64,000 bases of DNA, taken from assembly GCA_043228905.1 (NCBI GenBank), contig JBHGNT010000015.1, forward strand, positions 17,856,001 to 17,920,000, in the 5' to 3' direction. The position numbers and the translations under genes were made by a program. The notes under the pieces are model-generated. The model ran no database searches and was not told the DNA's origin. It was given only the letters and a program-made list of their open reading frames with translations. Shown here in pieces: positions 33,389 to 47,300 of this stretch; positions within the stretch are counted from its first letter, which is position 1, and every line of letters starts with the position of its first letter. This stretch comes from Azolla caroliniana (taxonomy: Eukaryota > Polypodiophyta).

Positions 33389-35582
33389 TGTACACATAAT
33401 GATGTGTCATGTACTCATTGTACCCATACCAAATTATGAGGTTCTTGTGGTGAGTCGATCGACACAACTTCTCATTGGTTGATTTGATGGCCCTCTTGGC
33501 CGAATCCGACCCCAACTCCTGAGGTCCTCCATTGCTGCTCATGGCATCGTTTGATTCACACCGATCCGAAGTCCCCTCTTCACTACCGTACTCCGACATC
33601 TTCTTCTGAATCCCCTTCTCTCTACGAGACAACCTCCTCTTTGGCTTCATCTTGGAGGACTGCATGGTTGAGTCCTCTTCACTCGTTGGTTGCTCAATTG
33701 ACTGGTCGTTTTGGCTTGGTTCCTCAATCAACCACTCAGTCGAAATGAAATCAAACTCTCCTCCTGAGTGTTGATTTCTTCCTCAATCATGTCATCCTCA
33801 CTTGCCTCATCTTTAGAATTTGGCACGGACCTGACTGGGGTTGGATTAACTGGAAGTGAATACCATGATGCTGATTCGTCGAAAACAACATCTCGACTTA
33901 CTCAGACCTCCTTGGTTTGGGGGTTATGGCATTTATAACCCTTTTCCTCTGATTCGGCTTCTGTCCGAAGTACAATTCATGTGGCGACCTTTTGCTCTGT
34001 GTGCAAATATCTGATTCTGTATATACACAGTCGTTTTGACCACTTTGGCTCAATAGAACTTGGGCAAGCTCTTCTCTTCCAACGTCACCCTCTCCGCCTC
34101 TACAATTGTCCAGTTCCTTCTTTCGGTCACGTCATTCTACTCCAGCGTGTATCTATAGGAGAATTCGCATCGCATTCCCTTCTGCTACAAATAACAGTTC
34201 AATTGGGCGGAAAAGTATTCTTTTCCACCATCCAATTGCAAGCACTTGATCTTTCTTTCTATTTCCCTCTCGGATCAGATTTTTCAGATTCCAAAAACAG
34301 GAAAGGACGTCACTCTTCTTCTCTATCAGATATATCCATGTGTGTGGGTGTAGTCATCGATGAAGGAAACAAAATATCGGCTCCCACCAATACTAGTGTT
34401 CAGTGCTAGTCCCCATACATCCGAATGGATCAGGTCAAGGTTGTTTTGGGTCTGATTGCACTCATTGGGGAATACAAGCTGGTGTCGCTTCCCTAGTTGA
34501 TAAGCTTCATATAATTGGCCCTCTCGACCATTTAATTTTGGCAGGCCGAAAACCACCTATTTCGCATGCATCTCTTGAAGCTTCGAGAAGTTGATGTGGC
34601 CAATCCACTTGTGCCATAAGTTGATGTCAGGCTCGGCCTTCTGCCCTTTGGTGAACATAGCAGTGCCGACAACATTGGTATCAAGGATGAACATCCTCTT
34701 GTCTCTACGTCCTTGTGTGATGATCCAACCTTCATCGTCGATGAAGTACCATAGTGAGTGAAGCATACCTACATGCCTTGATCGACAATTTGTCCCACTA
34801 ACACCAAATTCTTGGTGATCGTCGACACATGCAAGATGTTCCTTGTGATTCCTCTCTAGCCGACATGGCTCAGAGGGACATCTCTAATGTGCTCAATGGG
34901 GTGAAGGGTGTCGTCGCGGGTCTTGACAACACCTGGTGGCTCTAGCTTCTCAAGAGTTGAGAACCATTCCTTATGGTTCGTCATGTGGTTCGATGCTCTG
35001 AAATCAACATACCACACCTCGTTCAGCTTTGAGGTGCCCACTCCCATTTGATTGGCCTTTTCTAGGAGCATCGATTGCAAGTCAAAAAATGAGGGCAGAT
35101 TTTCTCTCGTGCAAATAGTTGTCTGAATCGGCCCATATTTCTAAGCTAGACCATCGAGGCAGATCTCCACCATCTCATCTTCGTCGACCGTCATGTTGAT
35201 GAACCCCAATGCATCACAAATCTCCTTGATCTTCGTGGTGTAGTCTATTACCGACATTCCTCCCTACCAGATGTTGTGTGGTGTTGGCTACAAAAATCTT
35301 CTTCAAATTTTGTCATTCCTCTTTCGACAACTTCGCATCCCTGATGTACCCAAGCATTTGGTCGTGGACACACAATGCCAAGCAGTACAAGACTCGGCCT
35401 GCTGCTTGCTCCCAGGCTGGGAAATCTCTATGTGTCAGCTCTAGAGCTTCAATATTTGCACCATCCACATAACTCTAGTACTCGTGTCCAAGTAGGTATT
35501 AGTGCATCTTGTATGCGCAAGATGCATAGTTGCTCATGTCGAGTTTCTCTGTTGGAAGGGAGCTTCCCATTGCTCTGTCCAT
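33389..35582 (-). pseudogene. Ty1/copia copy C, internally deleted gag-pol
   Basis: Minus strand from ATG 35582. Gag fragments (35580-35060) run straight into the protease-adjacent block (LNEVWYVDFRASNHMTNHKEW; the usual DSG reads DFR) because the nucleocapsid knuckle is deleted. Then come the pre-integrase and HHCC blocks (34860-34540), part of the integrase core (DLIHSDVWGLALN, YFVSFIDDYT), and the linker ending YGYNEYMTHHYVYM at the LTR. RT and RNase H are absent. Many stops. Confidence 0.8.
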
Positions 35583-35683
35583 GTTTCTGGCTCTTCATAT
35601 ATCCGAAAGACACGAAAGCTTGTTTGTGCAAGTACGCTTGTCGGTTGTAGAGGATTCTTCTCAACCCTTGCGCTCACATACCA

Positions 35684-36113
35684 TTTACACACCAGAGAGA
35701 GCCATCTGAGTCAGACAACAGTAGACAGTTAGGTAAAACACAGAGAATGAGTGAGAGAGAGACAGAGTCTGCTGACAACAAAAACAATTCAAAATAACAA
35801 CACTTCTATACATACAATGTGCTCATAAAGAACTTTTTATACAAGCCCTAACAATGGGCTGACACAAGTAATGTCAAATACTTTAATGCTCATAAGTGAG
35901 CACCTGACACTAACTAAACTACCTATTATATTCCTATTACTAAAATAGGAATATAGGCCCTAACGGCTTGTCAACGTCCAATCGATCCGGCTTATACCAC
36001 TAATCCAACTTTTGCCTTATTCAGTCGATTCTTCTTAGTTGATCTAGCTTTCAGCTTCTTCATCTGACTCGGCCTTTAGCTTATTCGGCTCATGTTGAGC
36101 TTATCACTCAACA
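35684..36113 (-). repeat. copia LTR shared by copies C and D
   Basis: The left side adjoins a PBS-like sequence (CGCTCACATACCA, 35671-35683), marking it as the 5' LTR of copy C. The right side adjoins a polypurine tract (TTGAGGGGGAA on the minus strand, 36114-36124), marking it as the 3' LTR of copy D. Only a tandem array with one shared LTR explains both. Confidence 0.8.
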
Positions 36114-36810
36114 TTCCCCCTCAAGCTCAACTTGAGGTTCCTCTTCTCTACTTCAGTCAGTTCTCAACACTCAACTTTGGCTCCTTCTATCAGCTTGCCT
36201 CCTAACCCAGGCTCCACAACCCATTTGGTCTTGCGCTCCTTGACCTATTCAATCGGCTTGTCGGCTCCTTAGGCCTTTGTCATCTTTCTTCCAACCTCTA
36301 TGGCTTTGACACCCCTTGATCCGTCGGCTTCTCTGACTTGGTTTCGGTTTCAGCTGGCCTCTCATCTATCCGGCATTCTCTTGATTCGGCTCATTCAAAT
36401 CATCTCCTTTGTCTAATTTGTCTTCTCCTTCAACTCTCCCCCTACCTTCAGCTAGCTCCGGCTTCGGCTCATCTATTCCACTGCTCCCCCTATCAAGTTG
36501 GTTTCCCCCCATCCAATATGCTTCCTTGTGTTCTCCACTTATCAACTTCTTTTGCTCGCCCCCTCAAGTGTGACACGTCGAGATGCTGCAAACCAAGCAT
36601 TTCGAAGAAGTTCCATAACTTGTCAAGTCCAAGAGATTTGGTGAATATATCGGCCACCTGTCGATCGGTATAAACGTGTTTCAATTCGATTTCACCACTA
36701 AGAACACAATCACGCATGAAGTGATAATGGGCTTCTATGTGCTCGGTCCAAGCGTGGAAGACGGGGTTCTTTGCTAGTTGCATGTTGCTAAGGTTGTCAC
36801 TGCCTATATG
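36114..36810 (-). pseudogene. Ty1/copia copy D, RNase H tail and post-pol region
   Basis: Minus strand 36783-36493 encodes the end of RNase H (LAKNPVFHAWTEHIEAHYHF; YTDRQVADIFTKSLG), followed by HLRGR and a diverged post-pol segment reaching the PPT. The homologous part of copy E carries an extra domain and a second ORF; here that region is shorter and has stops. The rest of copy D is lost near 36810. Confidence 0.75.
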
Positions 36811-38387
36811 TGTAATCTCTTTGTGAGTGTTTACTTTCGTACATATTTAAAGTTTAAGCCAATTAGGGCATTAGTGAGGTTAGCATTGCTAACAAAGCTA
36901 GCAGGTCAAGAGTGTTTCATGAAAACTTATTTATTGGTTCACCATCAATAGTGTTTCCAAAGCCCTCAACCAATTATATTGACTTGTAGTGACAACTCCA
37001 GCAATAAACCTACAACCAATTATATCGACTTGAAGATGTGAACTGCTAGAAAACCTACAACCAACACAACTTTTGGTGCCACGACCAAGGACGAAAGACC
37101 AACACTTGAATTTGTTGGTGAGCTTCTCATATGCTCCTAAAGCAAGCTTTCTTAACTTTGGGGAAGACAAGGGATTAAGAAGAGACATCTCACATATAGT
37201 TAGACCCAAGCAAAAAGGAGACAATGAATGTGAGACAAAAGACAAGATATCGAGAGAGAATGATGTACTTATGATTCCATAACTAGTGTTATTATCCTTA
37301 ATTTGGACAAGATGAACAACCAACCTTCATTATGACATTGGAAGCTAGGTGTTTGATTCCTATCTACGACAAGAGGAGCCATGGGTGTCGCAAGGTTTAG
37401 TTATTCTAGTGATTGTTAAGTGTTTTTTTTGTTCCTCATGATTTCCATTGATATTTCTTGTTATTTTCATTAAAAAAAAAATTCAATCAGGTGATTTCTT
37501 TGCTAATTACCCATTTACATTTACCTAATAAGCCTTATCATCTGATTAAATTCATGTTTTGTTTTACTTTTATTTTCTTCCTTAACTTTCAACTAATTTT
37601 AGCTATGCAGGACAATAATAAATACTAGATACCTTACATGTAAACGGCATGGGTCAAAAATGTCCATAATTTCAAAAACATAGATCACAAAATTGCATCC
37701 AAAGCAAGGCATTTTTCATGCCCTATCCCAAGAATTGTTGGAGGGCACCTAACAAACAATTTCAAATTGTACCAACAGTTTAACATAAATCACCACCTCA
37801 AGCAAATCGTCCAATCCTACTAGTCAATTTACCCTAACAACTTCCACTCCCTCCATTAAGAGCTCCATACAGCATTAAACAAACATCAACAAATGGTAGA
37901 GCATCACGTTGTGTGGGAATTACAACCATACAAAACTACTTACGTCATGCCTGGTCCAAGGACAAGAATGCAATGAAGAAATTTACTCCCCTACTCCTTA
38001 CCAATGTATTGCCCTTCACACCTAGCATATTTTACATTCACCTATTAACTCTAGCTATGTTAGAACTTGTTGCATTGGCTTAACACTCTAATTGGGAACT
38101 CAATCGGAAGCATAGGTCATGCCAGTACTCTAGAATTCCTTGTCACTTGCATCATACCATTGGGGAACATCAAGTAAAGCTTTGTTTCAAAGTCTCCTGA
38201 TTTCACTTTATATAAGGAAATCCAGTTCCAACATCATGATATACTAAGTTATAACCGAAGCCCAAAATCGTGATACATAATGTTTAGGATTTTACTGTTA
38301 CACAAAATATGTTTCTCGTGTAGTCTATATATTCAGTGCCTCTGTACACATGTCTTCTCTCTCGTACTTGAATAGCATCATCATTAG
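36811..38387. other. intergenic; PCH2 3' flank
   Basis: No gene recognised. Short related segments (CTACAACCAATTATAT-type, near 36970, 37010 and 37050) repeat. The part next to 38388 should include the 3' UTR of the PCH2 gene; no poly-A signal was assigned. Confidence 0.4.
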
Positions 38388-41300
38388 TCATCCTTCTACT
38401 TTAACGTTCTGAAACTCAGCAACATCCTTCTTGGCTGCAGCTTCTAGGAAGAGAAGAAACCTTGAGAGTTCAGCTGATGCTGCAATTGGCATGGATGCAT
38501 ATGCCAAGAAAGGCAGTTTGCGTAGAGTTCGACCACTTAAACCCTTACATAGCAAAAAGACAACAAAATATGCTTAGGGTTTCAAATTTGTATTAAATTG
38601 AAACAGCAAAGTTCCCCTAAAACAAGTATGGGCATACTATATAAGTTTGATTATAGTTTAAAACAACATTCCCCTAAAAACTTTTGGGATATTTTTAAAA
38701 TTCTCCCTCAGCTTTCAAATTTTTACTAGACGAGAATACCCCCTCTAGTAATACTCCTGAAGACCGTGGTAATTTTTAGAAACCATGAGTAATCTGGTAA
38801 ATATCCAAAAGGTCAAGGGTATTTTTCTGGTAAATATTCTGGTATTTTTACCTTGGTATGTTAAGGGTAGTATTTAATGTGTTTTTCCCTTGCATATATC
38901 CGTTTTAAGGAAAAGAAATATCAAGCTTGATTTCAATAAGACAAATGGAGCAAGATAAGAACACCTCTGAGATTTGAGCTGTGATCAAAAGTGACCTTGA
39001 GAATGAGAGCTCTTGTGCCTCTGGCAACTGTCCAGAAGAATTTAACGCATCGTAGGTTACAATCATTGTTTCTTTATTCTCAGTTTGCTGCATAGAGAAT
39101 GCTGTGAATTTATTAATGTTTCTAGTACTTAATTCTAATACTCACATGAATTTCTTCTACCAAGTTATATTATCAACTTCAGCAAACAATTTTTTCTCAT
39201 ATATACATGAATTATTTCCATCAAGGATATTATCAACTTCATCAAACCATGCATTACCGATTTGAAAGTAATTAGTCCAACTCTATACAGCTCTTTCACA
39301 CAAGATCGAAGGATTTCATATCGCGCTGCAAGTGATGGAGGCCCTACATAAGCTTTTATATCTGCCCGATCTACAAATGCAATATCTGCAGAGACAGGCT
39401 GTCACGTACTGAGAAGTATTTGATCAACGACAATGCTTTCTGTGACAGTGTATCCTTACCAATTGCACCAGTAATATTTGATGTAGTGAGAACAAAAACA
39501 TTTGGGCATGATTTCAATCTATCTAGCTGAGTCAAAAGAGCATTAACCACCTGCCAAAATGTGGCATACATGATAATAAGATTAGTGCTCTTGTCAGCAC
39601 TTCAAAAGAATTGACTAACAAATTAGACAAAAGAAAATAGAGACAGATTACATAAGAGTCTGGCATTTCCAGTGCTGCCAATGGAGCTTAGTGATAATTT
39701 ATGGCTTTAAGATTAATAAGGTAATAGTTTCAGAAAGAGAGAGTGAGAGTGAGTGAGAGAGAGAGTATATACATACTCTAATAGAGTCTGAAGGCTCTGA
39801 TCCTGATAGAGCAGCTTGCCTGGCAGATGCTAAACTTTCAACCTCATCTATTCAAAATCATTAGATATCAAATTTTGTGTATAACAGAAGCATGGGTCTC
39901 TCTGAGAAATACAATCAGAGAGTTAACATGGATTTTATGGATAACTGATACCATGTTAACTGACGGAACGGTACTCTATCCGAAACCCATGCTACCAGAA
40001 ATCAGAAACATTGTACCTTTCCGTCAGTGAATTAACATGGTATCTATGAAATGATATTGGCCAGAGGATTGGCAACTAGGGTTCTTTATTGAAACAGCAT
40101 ACACTCAAATACAAGCATGAAAAGATGAGCCATCCTAAGAAACCATGTTTCTTGAGATTTATTAAAATTTCAGATTCCTAAATAATAAAAAATTGTACTT
40201 ACCAATAAGTAGAAATATCAGCGTATGGTCCTCAAGAAAAGAGTGTATTTTCTGAAATAGCTTTGTGACCTGTAGAAGAACATATGTAAATGAAATTGTC
40301 ATCGCCTCTACTAGATTAGAAACAAATCTAGCAATTTTGAACATGAGCAAGAGTTATAGTGTTAGAGATTTGCATCAGCATTATGCATATTTTTAAAACT
40401 TTTTTTTTTACATCTTTATTGTAAAATAATGGGTGAGAAAATAAAGTTCACAGACTATAACTTTGACAAAAGTAATATAAACAAGTCAGAGTTTTCTAGT
40501 TATATACCAGCAGTTGTAGCAGTCAAAAAAAGAAAATTGCATACCCGTCCAGAAAAGACTGATGAAGTCTACAACAAGCAAACACATATCTAACTATGGC
40601 TAAATCTTGAAAGCTCCTATTTCCAAAAGGATAACAGAATGGTAGCAAATCCAATGGATGAATACACTTTTAGATGATGAATCCATATGTATCGTATTAC
40701 ATGGTGTCTCACTTCAATGTTGCACATTTTCTGGCATTGGGTAAAAATTGGGTGATAAATCAGTGGGAGAAAATTCTCACAGAGAAATGGTATTCACAAT
40801 TGAAATATCTGCTAAGGAATATGGTTCTATACATCATGGTGACCTGCATTGCCCTAGTTTGTTAGCCAGGTTGCGTATTACAGCATTGGAAGCTCTTTCG
40901 TGATTAGATTCTAGAGTAGCCTCTTATAAACATTTTTGCCGAAACTCATTGAGGGAGCCAATCCTGGGTCTAGGTACATAATCCATACAAAATAGAATCT
41001 TCCAAATTCCACAACTGTAAACTCATCTAGCACTTTTGAGAAAGCAGCACGCATTATGCCTCAGCAACAAGAGATAATAGTCAATTGACTAAAGGTGTCC
41101 GTAGTAGACACAGATCCCATTTTGAACCCTCTATCAAGCTGTTAATTGACAAGTGTGAAATGTCTTTAAAAAAACATGTAGTCCTCTAAAAACTGACATT
41201 TCTGAAATGCAGAACAAATCAAGCATAATTAAGATAAGTTGAGTTAATATCAAGAATCGCCCTTCATTGAAGATACTCTGAGGAGAATGTCCCCGGCTAG

Positions 41301-44300
41301 AAGTGACAAGGGAATAGATAATTCACATCCACATACTTGCCTCATCCTCAAAAGTCTTTTCAGTAGGGTCTACAATGGTATAGCCTGGTTATGCATATAT
41401 AAGATGTCATAAGCAAAAACTACACATGTTCACCATTTCAGATGCAAAATAGTGTAGGAAACAACAAAGAAACAGAAACACGTCAGCATGGGGGTGGGGG
41501 TGACATTCTAATCAATTAAAAATACTTTAATATAGTCAAATTTTCGTTCGGGTTTCCTATATAAAACACATCCTATTTCAAATAATGCTACATATATATC
41601 AATGGAGAAATACTTCAAGGAGCCATAAACCAACAAAATGTTGAAAGAAGGAAAATGTGAAAGAGATCATCTACATTAGAAGACAGACTATTAAAGTGTA
41701 AGGCGGCTTGGGGGCATGTTGAATAAAATAAGATAGTCAAAAACAAACAAGTGAAGAGGTTGAATGTAACTGTTACATATGCCCCTGTGACACAAAGTAA
41801 TCATGAAATTGAATTGATAAATTAGGACATTTACAATACATGAAATAAAAGGACTGAGTCTTCATGAGATCAATGATTGAGGTATGAATCATACCAACTT
41901 CCCACTCTCTGAAAACCATTTGCTAAAAAGGGAATGTGCATTGATCTCCAGCAACTGTGACTCTGGATATCTGATAGTGTTCTCTTTCTTAGTACCCCCA
42001 CATAATTCTTTAAACAATAACGATGGAATTTCATATTAGCCCTCTAAATAACCATATAATAATTGCAAGAAATAAATTAAGATATAGGAAGACTTGCACT
42101 CTCATATATTAGCCCTCTAATTACATTCTTGGTAAATATTATTTACTCATCCACTTCATCTTTAGGTTGCACTCATTATTATTATTTAATATCCTTACAT
42201 AGCAGTTAAACACAATGCTTTGACACATTTCGCATGGACAGGATCATCCAAAGCCAGATCATAATAGTTCTAAAACTTGATTTTCTTTCATCCATACTAT
42301 ATTTGCAGCTGACCACAAGCAATTTCCAGATGTTTGTGATGAAGCAATCAAAAGGAAATATTTCAGCATGTTTAGTAGACCAATGCAAGGAAACTGAAGA
42401 ACCTTCTGCTCAAACGAATTGAGAGCTTTTGCGCAATTGCCTTGCATAAGGATGTTTTACCAGTTCCAGGCGGTCCATGGAGCAAAATTACCCTGCAAAG
42501 AATTGGCTAAGCTGACCTCTTGGCACATGGAATCTGGTTAAAATTTTGAAAAACAAAATATAAAAAGCTATTCATGTCTATTTGTATTTGAACGATGTGT
42601 CATATGTCAATACAGATTAGCACACTAATGTCGTGCATGCACTTGTTTTACTTGCACTGGGGTATTGTGGAAAATAAATGTCAAAGTATGCACAAATCAT
42701 ACATTTCAGTTTTAATGGTTTTGTCATGACAGACTGCATTAAATATCATTTCTGTATGACAGACACTGCATGTCATATAAGCATCAATAGGTTGCCAACT
42801 ACACATAGCAGTGAGATATTGATGCAACGAATGTGCCATCCTCACAGGTGCAACAAATAAGACACAGGTAAAACATCAAACATTCACATTTCAAATTAAA
42901 ATGGAGGGAGTACACATAAATGTAGCATTCATAAAGCTCACTGAAAAGTTTTATTTATATTCATAGATTGACATATTCGCATTCGTGGGGTTTCCCATTC
43001 AAATGCAAACGAATACGAATACGAATGGGTAGTCAAGTATTCGTTTAAACCCCCCCCCAAAAAAAAAAACTTTTTTTAAAAAAAATTCCTAAGATAAAAA
43101 GAAAAGAACTTAACAATAAATAGGGATAATAAAAGAGGGACTTTGGAGACTTGACACTAATAAAATTTTATAATAAATGTATAGTCGTTTTATTTTTAAT
43201 AAATAAATAAAATAAAATAAAGGCTCATTAATTTCTCACTTTTTATTTCCTCAAAATTTATAGATATTTTTATCTTGACATTAAAAATGGTACTTCAAAC
43301 TAATTATATCTTCAAAGTTCATACTAATAGTAATCATATTTGTATAATAAATATAAAAATAATCGTTTTTAAAAAATTAATTAATTAAAATAAGTTTCAT
43401 AAACTCTCTTGACACTATAATCTATTAATGAATAATTGTTTTTTTGGTGAAATACATTTATTTAAATAAATAAATAATTTTTTATATTTATTTTACAAAA
43501 CGAATGGTTTTTTAATATTCTTGGGGCCATTTTGTATTCTCGAATATTGAGAATATTGCGCATGGAGAATATGACGAATATCACACATGTGTCAATCTAT
43601 GCTTATATTAATGAGCATTCCTATTCTATTTTAGAAGAGATGTTTAAGTTTCTCATTGGAGGAACAGTGTCATCTATTCTTTCTTGATGCATAAATATGT
43701 GTCGCTCTAGCTTCTTCCATTTATACCAGAATGGTATATTCAGAGTCAGAGTCAGAGTCAGTGCAAAGACATATGCTAAGCAATGATTTGCACCTAAACC
43801 AATGGCATTTAGTATCCAACAATCATCCATATTGCATGAAGGAATTTGACATTAGCATAGTTTGTAAATGGTAGAAATGAAATTCAGAATTTCAACCATT
43901 TTGAAAATAAACTTGACACCGAATCACGAGTGTATCACAATTCTATGTATAGATATAGCAATAAGTAAGATCACAATCGCATGATAATCATGAATAAATT
44001 TGGAAGAAAATGAGCTGCATCATAAGCCTTTATATTTTGAAATAAAGGCTATCCATATTAGCTATTTATGGATTAGAGCTCAGGTTAGAGCTCAGGTGGT
44101 TCACTGATCTTTTAAGAGAATTGTACTCACATGTATCCCATTTTATTCCATAAGCATCAAGATTCTAAATAGAATACAAGAAGAAAAACAAAAGATAAAA
44201 AATTAGATATTAGCTATTTATGGATTAGAGCTAAGTGGTTCACTGGTATTTTAAGAGAATTGTACTCACATGTATCCCATTTTATTCCATAAGCATCAAG

Positions 44301-47300
44301 ATTCTAAATAGAATACAAGAAGAAAAACAAAAGGTAAAAAATTAGATACCTAAAAGTTCTATAAACCAACAGAAAATAGGTAAGTCTGTTATAGAAATAT
44401 ATTAGAGTTCATAAAATGAGTGATACATAAAACATATAGAACAAAACTAAATCAGATAAGAAGAACAAATGGTGAAGGATTATAATGGAACACGGTGCCC
44501 ACGATAAAAACTTCAACTCTCATTGCAACATTTTTAACAGATTTCTGAATAGTGACATTTTCCTATATCCTAGGAAGCATTATAATAATTGACCAAACGG
44601 AGAAGATATATGGCATGATATGTAATATCTAAGTATTAATACCTATTCCACGAGACCAAATTAGAGTTAACTGATTTATCGGCAAATAGTAAAGCCACCT
44701 CTGCATACCGTACCAAACGCTGCTTCACATCTGCATCAAATATAAGACTACAAAAAGAAATTTGAGCAGTAGCAATATAGTTGATTGCCTTCTTAAGTTA
44801 CTTAATGACGGCTGCATAAAACTACACCTTTCCCAAAGACCATGAAATTCTTTTGCAGGAAGGGCCCAATCTTGAAAACTCGCAATATCTTCATCATCAT
44901 TCATCTCTTCTCCTGCTCCGTCATCATTAAGCTGCAGTTCAAGATTATCAATGGAAAAATTGAATGTTTGCCTGCTCTCAAAACAAGAATCAAAATCTTT
45001 CTATCTGTTCAAGCTCATTGAAGATGACGTAAATAAAACAAACTAACCCTATTAGGATAATCGATAATTGAAATTTGGTATGAAGGCTGCTTCACAGAGT
45101 AGAAAAGCCTTAATAGTTGATAAAATTTAGAAATTTCCTATTAGAGGATAAAAGTATCGATTTTCCAAAAGTATGGATGAATAAAAGTTTCAAAACAAGA
45201 AAGCAATGTCCAGAATCTGGTAGGAAGCTAAACCTGGAGCCTGTTTCTACATCTGCATAGAAGCCATCACAAAGGAAGTGCATCATGCAATCCTCTCCAC
45301 ATTTCCATAACAGCAATTATCTCTATGAGACATGTCAAATGCATGCATCCCTTTCTATAACCTTGACCTCTAGAAAATACATGCATCATATTTGACAGAA
45401 ACAGATTGTAGACGCACCCCAACTGAAAATGCGATACTTACAAATTCTCTCGAGTCTACGGGACAGTGTTTTCTCTCATGTTAAGTTGACACATTAGCAA
45501 CATGCTTTTGCCCCTAGGCCTGAAACTCTAAACCCTAAGCCTTCATGATTGGATGACAGGGATTGAAACAGTTCACCAAGTGATTCTGACAGTATTGAAC
45601 ACATGAACATATATAAAATAAAATGATGATATATATAGTTAAAATGCTGAATCACATGGTTTAGTTTTTGGAATACGTAAGATAAATAAAATAACAGACC
45701 TGATATACAAAAATGTTCAGAGAAATCTGCCAAAAAAGAAGGATATTCTTGTTATCCCTTTGTCCCCCCTCCATAGAACCTTCATTTTCTGGTTTGCTCA
45801 TTTCATTTAGACTAATTCAGAAATCATTTCGAATGAATGAATAAATAATTAAGGTCCAGCAAAACAAACAACCAAGAAGACCTGTATCAGAAATGCATAT
45901 GCTTGCAACATTGTCTAGAAGGAATGGATCATCCCTTTCTGTTATTGGAATCAGACCATTCGCATGAGTCAGACTTCTCTTTTCTAGCATCCTACAATAT
46001 AAAAAACAATGTCACCATTGGAAACCAATACCCTCATGAATTATTGTTAAGAATGTAATACAATTTTTTTGTTAAGAATGTATTCTTGTTATCTCATTAC
46101 AGGCCAAATTGGCCAACGAGAGTGTTGCTTTGAATTATGACCTTGGGTAGAAAATTGGAAAACGGATGATTATGACCAATGCTACTTTCAGTCTTTATCA
46201 GCTTTTAAATTAGTTCCCCACGTGTTTTTTACTTCACATATGTCTAGCCCTTTTATGGGTATCCAAAAGATACCTGCACATAACCACTATATGCACAAGA
46301 AGTACACTAAACCCTAAAGAACCCCTGATTTATTTTAATTTCACCAACAGAGAAGTTATAAATAACCAATGAATTTTGAGAATTTTGAGCTCGCTATAAT
46401 TTAGTCTCATATTTCTTTTATTGATAATTAATAGAAAATAATATAATAATATACAGCCCAAAAAATAGAAATGCCAGCAGTTTACAAATCTTTTAGCAAC
46501 TACAACCCATTTGTAGAGTTCCCAAAATATTCTATAATGAGCATACTATCAAAGACAGTACATCCGCTATGATTTCTGCAGCTTTCAGCTCTATAAAATG
46601 ACCTCCACTTCTCACCAAAAGGTTCTTTCAAGTTCAACAAAACACTATTTTAAGTTCAGTGGAATGAAGCAAGTTTTTTTCATGCTGCTGAATGTCACTT
46701 ATTCAAAAACATATCACTTATCTACTCACTTATAGCTTGTTTTCCATTTGATTCATAGCAAGTCACCAGTTGCACAAAATGAGACAATCCACACAAAGAT
46801 GAGGGCTTCTCAATAGTTATTTGAGGCGTTGTTGTTTGACCCTTGTAGCAACAGTGTATATAAGATCTGTGACGGACCTTCCATTCCACTTGGGTTAAGC
46901 AGGGAGCAAGTTCAATATTTTGAGAGCACATCCTCTCAATCACTGGTACTACTACATTTGTTTTTGAAAGGAACTTTCAGCATGATTAGTAAAAGAGTAA
47001 CCTTGATCAGAAAGATGGTACGACCACTTCCGAGGATATTACTATGATTTATACTAATGAACATTATGATAAGATATGGTCTGATTGGACACGTGTATAA
47101 TTGCATGAGTCATTTTAAACATTCCATGACTTATGTAAAAAGATATGAACCTGTTAATAGCACATTCAATAAGCTATTTAATGAGATATATTCTTTACTC
47201 ATTATACACTCAACAAATTATCATACAGGTATAGACATTTACTGATCATACAATCAAAGAGATCTGTTAAAAATGCATTCTTTCACAAGCCAAAACTTCA

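Noticed and set aside
40543-40570. Possible PCH2 exon encoding TSSVFSGR
   Set aside because: The exon at 41970-41895 joins directly, in phase and by homology, to the exon at 40269-40203, leaving no room for it.
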